A stretch of DNA of 24,040 bases from Marinosulfonomonas sp. PRT-SC04 (GCA_001321835.1 JPUR01000097.1:1-24040); one strand, 5' to 3'. Shown: positions 8,345-16,415, numbered from the stretch's first letter. The notes: generated by a model from the letters alone, not told the origin. Numbers and translations: made by a program.

Positions 8345-9281
8345 TCTGCTCGGCAAGGAAACGTTCGACCTCGAGTGCTGCCATGCAGCCCATGCCTGCC
8401 GATGTCACGGCTTGGCGGTATTTGTGGTCGGTCAAATCGCCCGCCGCAAACACGCCGGGAATCGAGGTGGCGGTGCTGTCGGGTTGGGTGACGACATAGC
8501 CGCCCATGTGGGTTTCCAGCACGTCTTTGACCAATTCGCTGGCCGGTGCGTGGCCGATGGCGATGAACACGCCTTTGCAAGGGGTCTCGGTGATCTCGCC
8601 GGTTTTAACGTTTTTGGTGCGCACACCGGTGACGCCTTTGGGCATGTCGTCGCCGACCACTTCGACCAGCTCGTTGAACCAGAGCGTTTCGATCTTTGGG
8701 TTCTTCATCAAACGGTCTTCCAAAATCTTTTCGCTGCGCAGCTCGTCGCGACGATGGATCAGGGTAACTTTGCTGGCGAATTTGGTCAGGAACAGTGCTT
8801 CTTCAACTGCGGTGTTGCCGCCGCCGATCACGACAATTTCCATGCCGCGGTAAAAGAAGCCATCGCAAGTGGCGCAGGCCGAAACGCCGAAGCCTTTGAA
8901 GGCTTCCTCACTCTCAAGTCCCAACCATTTGGCGCGCGCACCGGTGGCCAGAATAATCGCATCTGCCGTGTAAAGCGTGCCGCTGTCGCCTTTGGCGGTG
9001 AAGGGGCGTTTGGATAGGTCCAGATCGGTGATGATGTCGCTGATAATCTCGGTGCCCATGGCACGGGCGTGGGCCTCCATGTTGACCATCAGATCAGGGC
9101 CTTGGATCTCGGTGTTGCCGGGCCAGTTTTCAACATCGGTGGTGGTGGTCAACTGGCCGCCGGGCTCTAACCCTTGTACCAAAATCGGGTTCAGCATGGC
9201 GCGGCTGGCGTAAACACCGGCGGTGTAACCCGCAGGGCCAGAGCCGATGATCAGTACTTTGGTGTGACGTGTTTCGGCCAT
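8337..9281 (-). CDS. trxB: Thioredoxin reductase (NADPH, FAD)
   Basis: This 314-residue flavoprotein reduces thioredoxin with NADPH in the cytoplasm. It shows the FAD site GSGPAG (13-18), the redox pair in CATC (Cys136 and Cys139), the NADPH site [12 protein letters not shown] (151 onward), and the C-terminal FAD motif [19 protein letters not shown] 9279-9281 is chosen because AAAGGAG precedes it by six bases; the frame extends 16 unlike codons further upstream. The stop overlaps the RES gene start. It is divergent from the Lrp-type regulator, with about 196 bp between the two starts. Confidence 0.96.
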   Translation of the reverse strand: MAETRHTKVLIIGSGPAGYTAGVYASRAMLNPILVQGLEPGGQLTTTTDVENWPGNTEIQGPDLMVNMEAHARAMGTEIISDIITDLDLSKRPFTAKGDSGTLYTADAIILATGARAKWLGLESEEAFKGFGVSACATCDGFFYRGMEIVVIGGGNTAVEEALFLTKFASKVTLIHRRDELRSEKILEDRLMKNPKIETLWFNELVEVVGDDMPKGVTGVRTKNVKTGEITETPCKGVFIAIGHAPASELVKDVLETHMGGYVVTQPDSTATSIPGVFAAGDLTDHKYRQAVTSAGMGCMAALEVERFLAEQND

Positions 9282-9421
9282 GACAGGCTCCTTTGGGAAT
9301 ATGTGGTTGCCGTTGATATAGTCAGGCACGGCGGGCAGGAAAAGCCCCGTTGCGCGGATCGCGGGAAAATGACGCGGAATTTACCGATGTTTTAAGAATA
9401 CCGCGTGGTTGTGAAATATTG

Positions 9422-9450
9422 TTGCGCATGGCGGGGGGCAGGCGTACAAT
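9422..9450 (+). promoter_or_regulatory. Sigma70-type promoter of the Lrp/AsnC gene
   Basis: TTGCGC (9422-9427) and TACAAT (9445-9450) are 17 bp apart. The predicted start near 9457 gives a short leader of about 20 nt before the ATG at 9478. The TTGCG -35 resembles that of the gcv promoter. Confidence 0.65.
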
Positions 9451-9477
9451 CTGCCAAAATATAGAATGGGAAAAACA

Positions 9478-9978
9478 ATGGCCGCATCGAAACTTGATCC
9501 AATTGATCGGATGATTTTGGCAGAATTGCAGGCTGACGGGCGGATGACCAATGTGGAGCTGGCCAGACGGGTTGGCATTTCGGCGCCGCCATGTTTGCGC
9601 CGGGTGCGCACGTTAGAGGAAAGCGGATTTATCAAGGGGTATCACGCCGATGTAAACGCGCGCGCGCTTGGCTTTGAAGTGCAGGTGTTTGTGATGGTCG
9701 GGTTGCAACGTCAGGCCGAGGTTGATCTGTCGGCGTTTGAGGCAAAATGTCAGAGCTGGTCGCTGGTACGTGAGTGCCACATGCTGAATGGCGAGGTTGA
9801 TTTCATTCTGAAATGCGTGGCGCCAGATCTTTCGACGTTTCAGAACTTCCTGACCGAGGATCTGACTGCGGCTGACAATGTGGCCAGTGTGAAAACATCG
9901 CTGGTTATCCGTGGTGCCAAAGACCAGCCAGGTGTGCCGTTTGATGTGCTGGAAAAACGGCTGGAGAAAACAGCCTAA
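9478..9978 (+). CDS. Lrp/AsnC-family transcriptional regulator
   Basis: The protein has 166 residues. The N-terminal AsnC-type winged helix-turn-helix is clear: LDPIDRMILAELQADGRM (6-23), then TNVELARRVGISAPPCLRRVRTLEESGFIKGY, with the recognition helix near 35-46. The C-terminal half (about 65-155) is the RAM ligand-binding/oligomerisation domain. Ligands in this family are usually amino acids; the target here is unknown. ATG 9478 is chosen over 9466 because GGGA stands six bases before it, whereas the upstream ATG has no ribosome site. Its position back to back with trxB fits autoregulation or control of trxB, but this is inference. Confidence 0.92.
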   Translation: MAASKLDPIDRMILAELQADGRMTNVELARRVGISAPPCLRRVRTLEESGFIKGYHADVNARALGFEVQVFVMVGLQRQAEVDLSAFEAKCQSWSLVRECHMLNGEVDFILKCVAPDLSTFQNFLTEDLTAADNVASVKTSLVIRGAKDQPGVPFDVLEKRLEKTA

Positions 9979-10122
9979 TCACGATTTTTCGCAACATGGC
10001 GAGGGGGCGATGGCCGCTTGGCATGGCGGAATTGGCGTTGTTAAGCCCCCCGTAGTTGGGGTATCAGCATTCCTAACGATGGGTCGATCCTGTGCCCGTG
10101 ATTTAGAAAGCCCACATAGCCT

Positions 10123-10596
10123 ATGTCTGATCCGTGTATGAAAATGGTATTGGTGACCCCAGAAATTCCGTACAACACCGGTGCGATTGGGCGGACTTGT
10201 GTGGCGCTTAATCTAGAGCTGATCCTGATCAAACCTTACGGGTTTTTCCTCGACGAAAAGGCGGTGCGCCGGGCTGGAACCAATTACTGGAAGCATGTCA
10301 ATCTCAGTGAATATGACACCTGGAAAAGTTTTTTGGAGGCGCGAAAACCGCCGCGCGAAAACCTGTATTTCTTTGAGGAACATGGTGCGAAAAGCCTTTA
10401 TGACCCTGACTATCAAGACGATGCTTATTTGGTTTTCGGCTGTGAATCCAAAGGTTTGCCGCCGGAGATATTGGATGGCATGGATGATCGACTGTTTAGC
10501 TTGCCAATGCGCAATTCGCAGGTTCGATCGCTTAATTTGGCAAATGTCGCCACCGCGGTAATTTATCAAGCTATGCGGCCTCAGCTGGGCGGATGA
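10123..10596 (+). CDS. trmL: tRNA (cytidine(34)-2'-O)-methyltransferase, SPOUT family
   Basis: At 157 residues this is the standard TrmL length. TrmL methylates the ribose of the wobble base in certain tRNALeu species using SAM. The SPOUT trefoil-knot motifs are present in order: PYNTGAIGRTC (16-26) with Asn18 and Arg24, VFGCESKGLP (104-113), and SLPMRNSQVRSLNLANVATA (126-145). The ribosome site ahead of ATG 10123 is weak, and an in-frame ATG five codons later is possible. It lies 144 bp after the Lrp gene. I see no confident terminator after it. Confidence 0.93.
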   Translation: MSDPCMKMVLVTPEIPYNTGAIGRTCVALNLELILIKPYGFFLDEKAVRRAGTNYWKHVNLSEYDTWKSFLEARKPPRENLYFFEEHGAKSLYDPDYQDDAYLVFGCESKGLPPEILDGMDDRLFSLPMRNSQVRSLNLANVATAVIYQAMRPQLGG

Positions 10597-10733
10597 GTGG
10601 CGATTGGCAGGCGTTAAGCACGGCCAGCGCTGCGTGCCTTTGATTGGGTGAAAACCAGACCGAAATTCAGTCACGCCGATGGGCCGTTTTGGCGGCCAAG
10701 ATATATCATTTTGAGGGCCGAGATCCGAGCGCT

Positions 10734-11551
10734 CTAGGCGGCCAAAACCCCGAGTGCTGCATCCAGTGACATCCGCGGATGGGCCAGTGGGCCGAAATCC
10801 CGCAGGGTTTTGATTTGTGGAAACATCGCCACGAACGATGCCCGCATTTGCCCGCTCAGGTGCATGTCATGTAGGCTGCCGGGGTGATAACTTTCGATTT
10901 CCAACCCGTTGGCCGAGATGATCTGGTGGCGCGAAAACGCCAAATGGTAAACCTGAACCGGCGCGACTGGCGTGATGCTCAACACCGTATCGCCATCAAT
11001 AAACGCGCTGATTGGCGCAAGGGCGGCGGTGCTGCCAATCGCCGCAATCAAAGCGGCATCTTGACGAAACAGCCGCGCACTGGGGCCGAGCAGAAGGTCG
11101 GGCATCGGACGCCCCAGACCGAAGCTGTCAGCGGTGACACGCGAAAGCCCCCTGGTGTTCACCCCGATATCGGCCGCCATGTTGTCGATGTTCTCAAATG
11201 TGTGGTGGGGGTCGGGAGCCATGGCCATTGACCCCACCCAAAGCAGGGGTTGGATGCCATTATCGCGGGTGCAAACATAGGTGCCGGGCTGCAGGTCTTC
11301 AATGGGATGGGCCCATTGGCGGTGGCGATGAGGCTGCCACGCGCCATGGCGCAAAACGCATCTTCAAACAACGGCACAGCCAGTGCAACACGCGAGAAAT
11401 GGGCGATTTTAGAATTGTGGTCCAGATAGGCGACCTCGTAACGACGTGTCCGAGGCAGGGCACGCAAGGGGCGCCTATCTGGTTGAGCGGCCCACGTATG
11501 GGGAACCGTATTGTTGCTCTCTATGCCGAGTGATCGGTGCGGGTGATTCAT
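10734..11551 (-). pseudogene. Hint-domain (Hedgehog/intein-type, Hint_2-like) protein, single-base frameshift
   Basis: The N-terminal frame starts at ATG 11549-11551 (AGGGA seven bases upstream) and reads into FCAMARGSLIATANG, the typical start of bacterial Hint_2 modules. The family continuation PIEDLQPGTYVCTRDNGIQ is present only in the adjacent frame, which then runs to the stop at 10734. The two frames are joined by losing one base in the run around 11303-11314. The C-terminal part keeps HQIISANGLEIESYHPG, the usual HxI...G segment of these domains. Joined, the product would be about 272 residues. Either the gene is broken or the assembly dropped a base in a homopolymer; both halves otherwise look well kept, so a sequencing error is a serious alternative. 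The function of such proteins in Rhodobacteraceae is not known. Confidence 0.75.
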
Positions 11552-11605
11552 GATGTGTCCCTTAACTTGTGGCACATCTTCCTTCGGTCCCCACCGAAGA
11601 TGCAT

Positions 11606-11839
11606 AGTGAATTTGTTAAAAGTAAAGGACCGTAATTTTAGCTCCCTGTCAAAAATTAACTACAAATGGGCGGTGTCTGATGGTCAATCATTGGTGATTG
11701 GCGGCATTGTTTCTGAAATGGCGATCAGAGTGCCTTATTTGATTCGAAGCACATATTCCGACGCCTGAATCACTTCAGGCCACCCGTAGACGGCGGCCTG
11801 ATACCCCTGATGCGGGGACTTCAATAACTATTTGGGGGG
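11606..11839. other. Intergenic stretch without a supported gene
   Basis: Reading leftward, this is the upstream region of the Hint gene. It holds a perfect TTGACA on the minus strand (11647-11652), but no good -10 at the right spacing. A leader hairpin lies just outside at about 11583-11600 (CTTCGGT and ACCGAAG around CCCC). Near the right end, TCAGGCC and GGCCTGA around 11773-11799 form a 7-bp dyad, and CCCC/GGGG near 11807-11819 a small hairpin, possibly the weak end of the 53-residue gene. A short plus-strand frame here has no ribosome site or family-like sequence. Confidence 0.4.
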
Positions 11840-12001
11840 TTAGCCGCGTAGCACCTTCAGCTCCACCGGTTGGCTCGCGGCGAGGTTGGCGCGTTTGGCA
11901 ATCCACGCGCCGCGCCGTGCGCCACGGGTCCAGGGCATCACCACATCGGTTTTTGCGGCTTCATTGATGATGTTCTTGATCATGCGTGTCTGCTTTTTCA
12001 T
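11840..12001 (-). CDS. Small basic conserved-type protein of 53 residues
   Basis: ATG 11999-12001 is preceded by GGAG at a spacing of seven bases and the frame ends at TAA 11840-11842, giving 53 residues. The product is strongly basic: it starts MKKQTRMIKNIINEAAK and contains PWTRGARRGAWIAKRA near the middle. The RGARR...IAKR pattern reminds me of small proteins of unknown function in Rhodobacteraceae, but I cannot confirm this. There is no signal peptide or membrane segment; the charge suggests nucleic-acid or ribosome contact, which is inference. A TATATT at about 12120-12125 on the minus strand could be its -10, giving a leader over 100 nt. Confidence 0.65.
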   Translation of the reverse strand: MKKQTRMIKNIINEAAKTDVVMPWTRGARRGAWIAKRANLAASQPVELKVLRG

Positions 12002-12352
12002 CTTACTGCTCCAATAAAACCCTGGGCGGTGCGCTTTTGTTTGGCGTTATATGTGCCGGTGGCGCTTGCCGCGAAATTTGCTGTGCTGTTCTGTGCGCCA
12101 ACATCTGCTGACAAGACCTAATATAGCGGTACAATCGGGCGGTAAAATGACGAATTGAATTAAATTCGATAAAACCCAACCTTATTTCCAGGACCAATCG
12201 TGCAGGGCCAGAAAATGCCAACCGACCTTGTTTCATTGGGTGTTGTGGCGCCACCGGCTTTAATGGCGCTGAATCTAGCGGATTATTTCTCAAGATTTGG
12301 GCGGGAATGCGGCGTGGTTTGCCACTGCAGCGACCCAATTGGAGGTTTTCTG
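12002..12352. other. 350-bp gap between the 53-residue gene and pgeF
   Basis: No gene is supported. The minus-strand frame across it has an arginine-rich, family-free product and no clear ribosome site; the plus-strand frame entering pgeF is mostly antisense to that gene. There is an AT-rich dyad, CGAATT and AATTCG around GAATTA, near 12150-12167, and the likely promoter region of the 53-residue gene around 12115-12170. I see no convincing terminator for pgeF. Confidence 0.4.
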
Positions 12353-13123
12353 TTAGGCGCGGATCACCGAGATCAGGCGGCCATAGTCGGCTTGTTTTTC
12401 ATGCACGCAGCGCCGGTAGGAGTAAAACCGCGTCGCATCACTATAGGTGCAGCGGCGGATCCATTCGGCCTCGCCAACCTCGGCTTGGCGCAGGCGATGC
12501 AACGCAAAACTGGGCAGATCAAACTGCAGATGATCCCCGGTGCCACCGGCAAAAAACCGGCTGTTGTCAGGGTCTTCCATCATGAAGCGGTCCATGAATT
12601 CCGGCCCGACCTCATAGGCGACTTGGCTGATGCAGGGGCCGATCACGGCGGTGATGTTCTGCCGGTTTGCGCCCAGTGTTTCCATGGCGTCGAGCGTGGC
12701 TTCAAGCACCCCGTTCAGCGCACCTTGCCAGCCCGCATGCGCGGCGCCAACTACGCCGGTTTTGGTATCGGCAAACAGCACCGGCGCGCAATCGGCAGTC
12801 AGGATTCCCAGCGCAATGCCCGCTGTGGCGGTGACCATAGCGTCGGCTTTCGGGCGATCCGGCCCCAGCGGTTGATCGACGTGTAAGACGACGGCGGAAT
12901 GGTATTGATGAACCGAGGCGAGGTTTTGCAGCGGCACATCCATCGCCTCGGCAACGCGGGTCCGGTTGACGGTCACAGCGTTGGTTTGATCAGAGGAGCC
13001 AAAGCCGCAGTTCAGGCCCTCAAAGATGCCACTGGAGGCACCGCCGTGGCGGGTGAAAAACCCGTGACGCAGATCTGGGCGCAGATTGGACAGGCTGTCA
13101 GCGGTCAATATTTCAAGGGTCAT
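12353..13123 (-). CDS. pgeF: PgeF/YfiH-type purine nucleoside phosphorylase (former polyphenol oxidase family)
   Basis: The protein has 256 residues. Family hallmarks are RHGFFTRHGGAS (19-30), SVHQYHS (70-76), TADCAPVLF (109-117), AAHAGWQGAL (127-136) and GPCISQVAYEVG. His72 or His75, Cys112 and His129 are the likely metal ligands. Bacterial members hydrolyse or phosphorolyse purine nucleosides; earlier work named them laccases, and the E. coli member has been linked to editing peptidoglycan precursors. The ATG lies three bases after the midA stop, so it is almost certainly translationally coupled. It is the last gene of lgt-midA-pgeF. Confidence 0.92.
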   Translation of the reverse strand: MTLEILTADSLSNLRPDLRHGFFTRHGGASSGIFEGLNCGFGSSDQTNAVTVNRTRVAEAMDVPLQNLASVHQYHSAVVLHVDQPLGPDRPKADAMVTATAGIALGILTADCAPVLFADTKTGVVGAAHAGWQGALNGVLEATLDAMETLGANRQNITAVIGPCISQVAYEVGPEFMDRFMMEDPDNSRFFAGGTGDHLQFDLPSFALHRLRQAEVGEAEWIRRCTYSDATRFYSYRRCVHEKQADYGRLISVIRA

Positions 13124-13126
13124 TGG

Positions 13127-14206
13127 CTAGATTCCGGTGGCGGGGCTAAATCCCGGAGGGGGCGCGCTGCCGTTTGGATAAAAGGCGATTGCTTTGAACA
13201 GGGTGCCCATTTCGGTGGCATCGGTCAAGCGGCGGTGCGCCATCAGATGGCTGTTGAGATCCGTGCCCTCAAGCCTACGGGCCAACGCCTCTGTGCGTTG
13301 ATCAATGCCGAGCCGTTGCAGCAATTCACCCTGACCGATAATTTCGCTAACCAGCGTGTGGTCGCAGGCGGCCATGGTTAAGGTTTCAAAGTCCACATGC
13401 GCGGTCAGATCGGCTTGGCCAGGATGGGCCAGCGGGGCGTCGAACTTATGCTTTCGCAGCGCCTGAACCGTGTCGCCCAAAGAGCGCCAACCGCCATAAT
13501 CGATGATGATCGCGGCCCCGCCATGGGCGGCAATGCGGGTGGCAATTTCACTGGCAATGGCGGTGGCGGGGGGGCAGGTTTCGACCAGATCACCGTTGCG
13601 ACAGTCTTTGCGCCGATGCTCTAAAGGCTCAAACTCGTCTGCGGCGGCGGCGCCAAACACAAGCTTACCATCGGCAACCCCGACAAGGCGTTCGCGCCAA
13701 CCGTCATCATCCATGATGTATTGGTGGATCGGCAGCGCGTCGAAAAACTCGTTGGCCAGCAGGAACAATGGGCCATCAGCAACCTCGGCGATGGTGCCAA
13801 CCCATGTGACGTCGTAATCGGCAAGTCGGTCGCGCTGCACCTGTTGCAGCACGGGAGAGGCCTCGATTAGGGTGATTTGGGCAGCGGCATGAAACCCTGC
13901 AACACCTTTGGTGGCGCGCAGAACATCCGCCATCAGGGTGCCGCGACCAGGCCCGATTTCGGCCAGAACGAACAGGTTCGGCGCGCCTTGATCTAGCCAT
14001 GTCTGGGCCAGACACAACCCGAGCAATTCACCAAACATCTGGCTGATCTCGGGCGCGGTGGTGAAATCCCCATCGGTGCCAAACGGATCACGGGTGGAGT
14101 AATAGCCGTGTTTTGGGTGCAGCAGGCATTCGGCCATATAGTCGGCAATCGGGATCGGGCCGGTGTCGGTGATGCGCTGGATCAGGATTTTGGCAAGCGC
14201 AGTCAT
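13127..14206 (-). CDS. midA: SAM-dependent methyltransferase, MidA/NDUFAF7 family
   Basis: The protein has 359 residues. The N-terminus (GPIPIADYMAECLLHPKHGYY, 16-36) is characteristic of the MidA family. The SAM site is LAEIGPGRGTLMADVLR (81-97), the family's NEFFDALPIHQ is at 152-162, and AIIIDYG follows near the middle. The mitochondrial member methylates an arginine of a complex I subunit; in bacteria a similar target is plausible but not shown. The ATG overlaps the lgt stop as ATGA (14203-14206), and pgeF follows after three bases. This compact trio, in this order, is what I expect in Rhodobacteraceae. Confidence 0.92.
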   Translation of the reverse strand: MTALAKILIQRITDTGPIPIADYMAECLLHPKHGYYSTRDPFGTDGDFTTAPEISQMFGELLGLCLAQTWLDQGAPNLFVLAEIGPGRGTLMADVLRATKGVAGFHAAAQITLIEASPVLQQVQRDRLADYDVTWVGTIAEVADGPLFLLANEFFDALPIHQYIMDDDGWRERLVGVADGKLVFGAAAADEFEPLEHRRKDCRNGDLVETCPPATAIASEIATRIAAHGGAAIIIDYGGWRSLGDTVQALRKHKFDAPLAHPGQADLTAHVDFETLTMAACDHTLVSEIIGQGELLQRLGIDQRTEALARRLEGTDLNSHLMAHRRLTDATEMGTLFKAIAFYPNGSAPPPGFSPATGI

Positions 14207-15087
14207 GCGCGCCGCCTTGCGATGATGATAAAGAGCAGCCCAACGGCGATCATTGGCAAGGACAGTTGCTGGCCTTTGGTCAGGCCAAACTCGCCAAATT
14301 GCATGACGTAGCCCATCGGGTTGATGGCGGTGATGAATTGCGCATCAGCTTGGCGGAAGAACTCGACGATAAAGCGCGAGATGCCGTAGCCCATGATGAA
14401 CAGGCCCATCAATTGGCCTGGTTTTTTCAGCCAATCACGTCGCCATGCCAGATATAAAATGATGGCGCCAAGGATCAGCCCCTCCATGCCGGCCTCATAG
14501 ATTTGTGAGGGATGGCGGGCGCAAAGACCAATCACGCCAGCGCAATCCTGTGCCGCAGTGCCGGGGAAAATCACCGCCCATGGCAGGGTCGAAGGGCGGC
14601 CCCAAAGCTCGGCGCTGTTGAAATTGGCGAGCCGTCCCAGCAGCAAACCGATTGGGGCGGCCATTGCCATAAGATCGCCAAACGACAGCATTTTCAGGCT
14701 GTGTTTGCGGCAGAAAATCAGGCTGGCAATCACCACGCCAAGGAAGCCACCGTGAAATGACATGCCGCCATTCCAGACTTGCAGGATTTCAGCGGGGTTT
14801 TGCAGGTAATATGTCGGTTGGTAGAACAGCACGAAGCCAAGCCGTCCGCCAAGGATGATGCCAATGATCGCCCAAGTCAGGAAAGCCTCGAGCAGCTCTG
14901 CGCTGACGGGCGCGGTATCATTCAGCCACAAACGCGGGGCGCGCACCGCCCGCAAAACGATGCGATAGCCGATGATAATGCCGACGATATAAGCCAGTGC
15001 ATACCAGCGCAGGGCAAAGGAAAAACTACCGAGATCAACGCTGAAAATTTCGTTGCCGAGGCCGGGGAAGGGGATAATTGCTTGCAT
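14203..15087 (-). CDS. lgt: Prolipoprotein diacylglyceryl transferase
   Basis: This 294-residue inner-membrane enzyme transfers diacylglyceryl from phosphatidylglycerol to the lipobox cysteine of prelipoproteins. It opens MQAIIPFPGLGNEIFSVDLG and has about seven hydrophobic segments. The essential HGG in SFHGGFLG is at 112-114, and the Lgt signature GRLANFNSAELWGRP is at 151-165. Arg and Glu at the end (GISRFIVEFFR) also fit. The track frame reaches back to 15180, but ATG 15085-15087 gives the family N-terminus; its ribosome site (AAAGG, about 11 bases away) is weak. It is divergent from the ubiK-like gene and the first gene of its operon. Confidence 0.96.
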   Translation of the reverse strand: MQAIIPFPGLGNEIFSVDLGSFSFALRWYALAYIVGIIIGYRIVLRAVRAPRLWLNDTAPVSAELLEAFLTWAIIGIILGGRLGFVLFYQPTYYLQNPAEILQVWNGGMSFHGGFLGVVIASLIFCRKHSLKMLSFGDLMAMAAPIGLLLGRLANFNSAELWGRPSTLPWAVIFPGTAAQDCAGVIGLCARHPSQIYEAGMEGLILGAIILYLAWRRDWLKKPGQLMGLFIMGYGISRFIVEFFRQADAQFITAINPMGYVMQFGEFGLTKGQQLSLPMIAVGLLFIIIARRRA

Positions 15088-15182
15088 AGTGTTAAGTGCC
15101 TTTCCAATCGGGTTAAAGTCAACCTTGAGATTTGCGCCATGCGAGCCCATATAGAGGTTAACACTGTGATCAGGAGACACTT

Positions 15183-15479
15183 ATGCAGAGCCGTAACAAA
15201 GTTTTAGATGATATTTCACATTTATTCACAAACGCGATGGGTGTGGCCCAAGGCGCCAAAGACGAGGCCAACACCGCGATGCAAAGCTGGGTTGACCGCT
15301 GGATGGCCGATCGCGATTTTGTGTCGCGCGAAGAGTTTGATGCGGTGCGGGCGATGGCGCAAAAAGCACGCGAAGAGAATGAAGCGCTAAAGGCGCGGCT
15401 GGATGCGCTGGAGGCAAAACCAGCGGCCAAGAAATCGGCTGCCAAGGCAAAACCAGCAAGCCGCGCTAAGAAATCCTGA
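15183..15479 (+). CDS. ubiK-like: BMFP-domain protein, UbiK/YqiC-like accessory factor
   Basis: The protein has 98 residues. RNKVLDDISHLFTNAMG (4-20) and FVSREEFDAVRAMAQKAREEN (46-66) match the BMFP family. The long helix with heptads at about 46-78 should form a trimeric coiled coil, and a Lys/Ala-rich tail (AKKSAAKAKPASRAKK) follows. UbiK in E. coli assists ubiquinone synthesis; whether that role holds here is inference. AGGAG sits six bases before the ATG. A possible promoter is TTGAGA (15125-15130) with a TATAGA at 15150-15155, but the spacing is long. An intrinsic terminator follows 12 bp after the stop. Confidence 0.85.
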   Translation: MQSRNKVLDDISHLFTNAMGVAQGAKDEANTAMQSWVDRWMADRDFVSREEFDAVRAMAQKAREENEALKARLDALEAKPAAKKSAAKAKPASRAKKS

Positions 15480-15490
15480 TTTGATTGAGG

Positions 15491-15523
15491 GGGCTGCACC
15501 ACTGTGTGGTTGTAGCCCTTTTC
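15491..15523 (+). terminator. Intrinsic terminator after the ubiK-like gene
   Basis: GGGCTGCACCAC (15491-15502) pairs with GTGGTTGTAGCCC (15506-15518), with one bulged T and one G-U, around a TGT loop. TTTTCT follows. It starts 12 bp beyond the stop codon. Confidence 0.75.
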
Positions 15524-15558
15524 TCATAGGTCCCTAAAGTGGGGCGCGATGGGATGCT

Positions 15559-15585
15559 CCGGCGGGGATATTTATGAAAAAGAGA
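15559..15585 (+). repeat. GCGG-ATATTTA-AAAAGA box immediately 5' of a terminator, copy 2
   Basis: CCGGCGGGGATATTTATGAA followed by AAAGAGA stands just before the hairpin at 15586. It aligns with the box at 5818-5844: GGCGG, GATATTTA, then an A/G-rich tail. The two genes it follows (gcvP and ubiK-like) are unrelated, so the similarity is not due to coding. Confidence 0.5.
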
Positions 15586-15618
15586 AGAGGTTCGGGTGGT
15601 CCGGGTCTCTATTTTTTT
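15586..15618 (+). terminator. Second intrinsic terminator downstream of the ubiK-like gene
   Basis: AGAGGTTCGG (15586-15595) pairs with CCGGGTCTCT (15601-15610), ten pairs with three G-U, around GTGGT. A plus seven T follow. It is about 70 bp after the first terminator, making a tandem stop. Confidence 0.7.
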
Positions 15619-15911
15619 GTGCGCCGGCGGCATGCCTGTTGCTGTGATTGTGGTGTGATTTTCGGGTCTGATCACCGGCTTTATTGGCGATGTTGGGGGC
15701 GGTTCTGAGCGTGGTATCATTTCTGCGGGTGAATGGGCTTTGGTTTGGGGCTGAAAATAACTGGGGATAACCTGAATATAATTCTTTACAGATTTAGCTT
15801 GATGCACCACCATATGTGGTAAGCGATAGGTTAATATCTACTGGTTCTGGTGGGCAGGTCTAAGGTGATTGGCCGTTCATCAACACGCTGTAGCAGTAAA
15901 GGTTTAGGCAT
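15619..15911. other. Gap upstream of the ybjN-like gene
   Basis: No gene is supported. A minus-strand frame spans the gap, the terminators and the box; its Pro/Thr-rich product resembles nothing I know. The region presumably holds the promoter of the ybjN-like gene, in the AT-rich part near 15770-15840, but I found no hexamer pair good enough to report. CACCACCATATGTGGT near 15805-15820 contains an ACCA/TGGT dyad around a CATATG core. Confidence 0.35.
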
Positions 15912-16415
15912 ATGTCATTATCGGAACACTTCATGAACGCAGATGATCTGCATCCGATTGATATTGTCGAAACACTGGCCGCACATCATGCTTGGGATTT
16001 TGACCGGGTGGCGGATGACCAAATTGCCATGTCGGTTGAGGGGCAGTGGCGTACCTATTCGATCACTTTGGCGTGGTCGGAGCAGGACGAGGCTTTGCGT
16101 TTGATTTGCACCTTTGAAATGGAGCCACCGGAAGAGAAATTGCCGCAGTTATATGAGGCGTTGAACTCGGTGAATGATCGTTGCTGGGCTGGGGCCTTTA
16201 CCTATTGGAACGAGCAGCGCCTGATGGTTTATCGCTATGGGTTGATGTTGTCGGGCGGCCAAACGGCGGTGCCTGAGCAAATTTCGACGATGATCAATGC
16301 GGCGGTTGAGGCTGCCGAGCGCTATTACCCCGCGTTTCAGTTGGTGGTTTGGGGCGATCAGCCGGTCGAGCAGGCTTTGCAGGTTGCGATTGCGCAGGGC
16401 TATGGACGGGCCTGA
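15912..16415 (+). CDS. YbjN-domain protein
   Basis: This 167-residue cytoplasmic protein has the type III secretion chaperone-like YbjN fold. Supporting segments are HPIDIVETLAAHHAWDFDR (14-32), ISMSV-type strand IAMSVEGQWRTYSI, the FEMEPPEEKLPQLYEALN stretch, and the paired strands WAGAFTYWNEQRLMVYRYGL. The C-terminus is helical. The biochemical role of these proteins is not established; in E. coli ybjN affects motility and stress traits. A tandem 10-bp repeat lies at the stop codon. proC begins 99 bp later and probably has its own promoter. Confidence 0.75.
   Translation: MSLSEHFMNADDLHPIDIVETLAAHHAWDFDRVADDQIAMSVEGQWRTYSITLAWSEQDEALRLICTFEMEPPEEKLPQLYEALNSVNDRCWAGAFTYWNEQRLMVYRYGLMLSGGQTAVPEQISTMINAAVEAAERYYPAFQLVVWGDQPVEQALQVAIAQGYGRA

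Noticed and set aside
11550..11768. Plus-strand frame of 72 residues upstream of the Hint gene
   Set aside because: No ribosome site, no recognisable motif, and it overlaps the Hint start region.
12200..12886. Plus-strand frame of 228 residues
   Set aside because: Most of it is antisense to pgeF; the unshared start has no ribosome site or family-like sequence.
13866..13880. GGTGATTTGGG resembling the palindromic element, inside midA
   Set aside because: The second arm AAATCACC is missing and the midA reading is normal, so this is a chance match. The same holds for GGTGATTTG near 21246-21254.
15466..15813. Minus-strand frame of 115 residues in the gap before ybjN
   Set aside because: It crosses two terminators and the repeated box, has a low-complexity Pro/Thr/Arg product and no convincing ribosome site.
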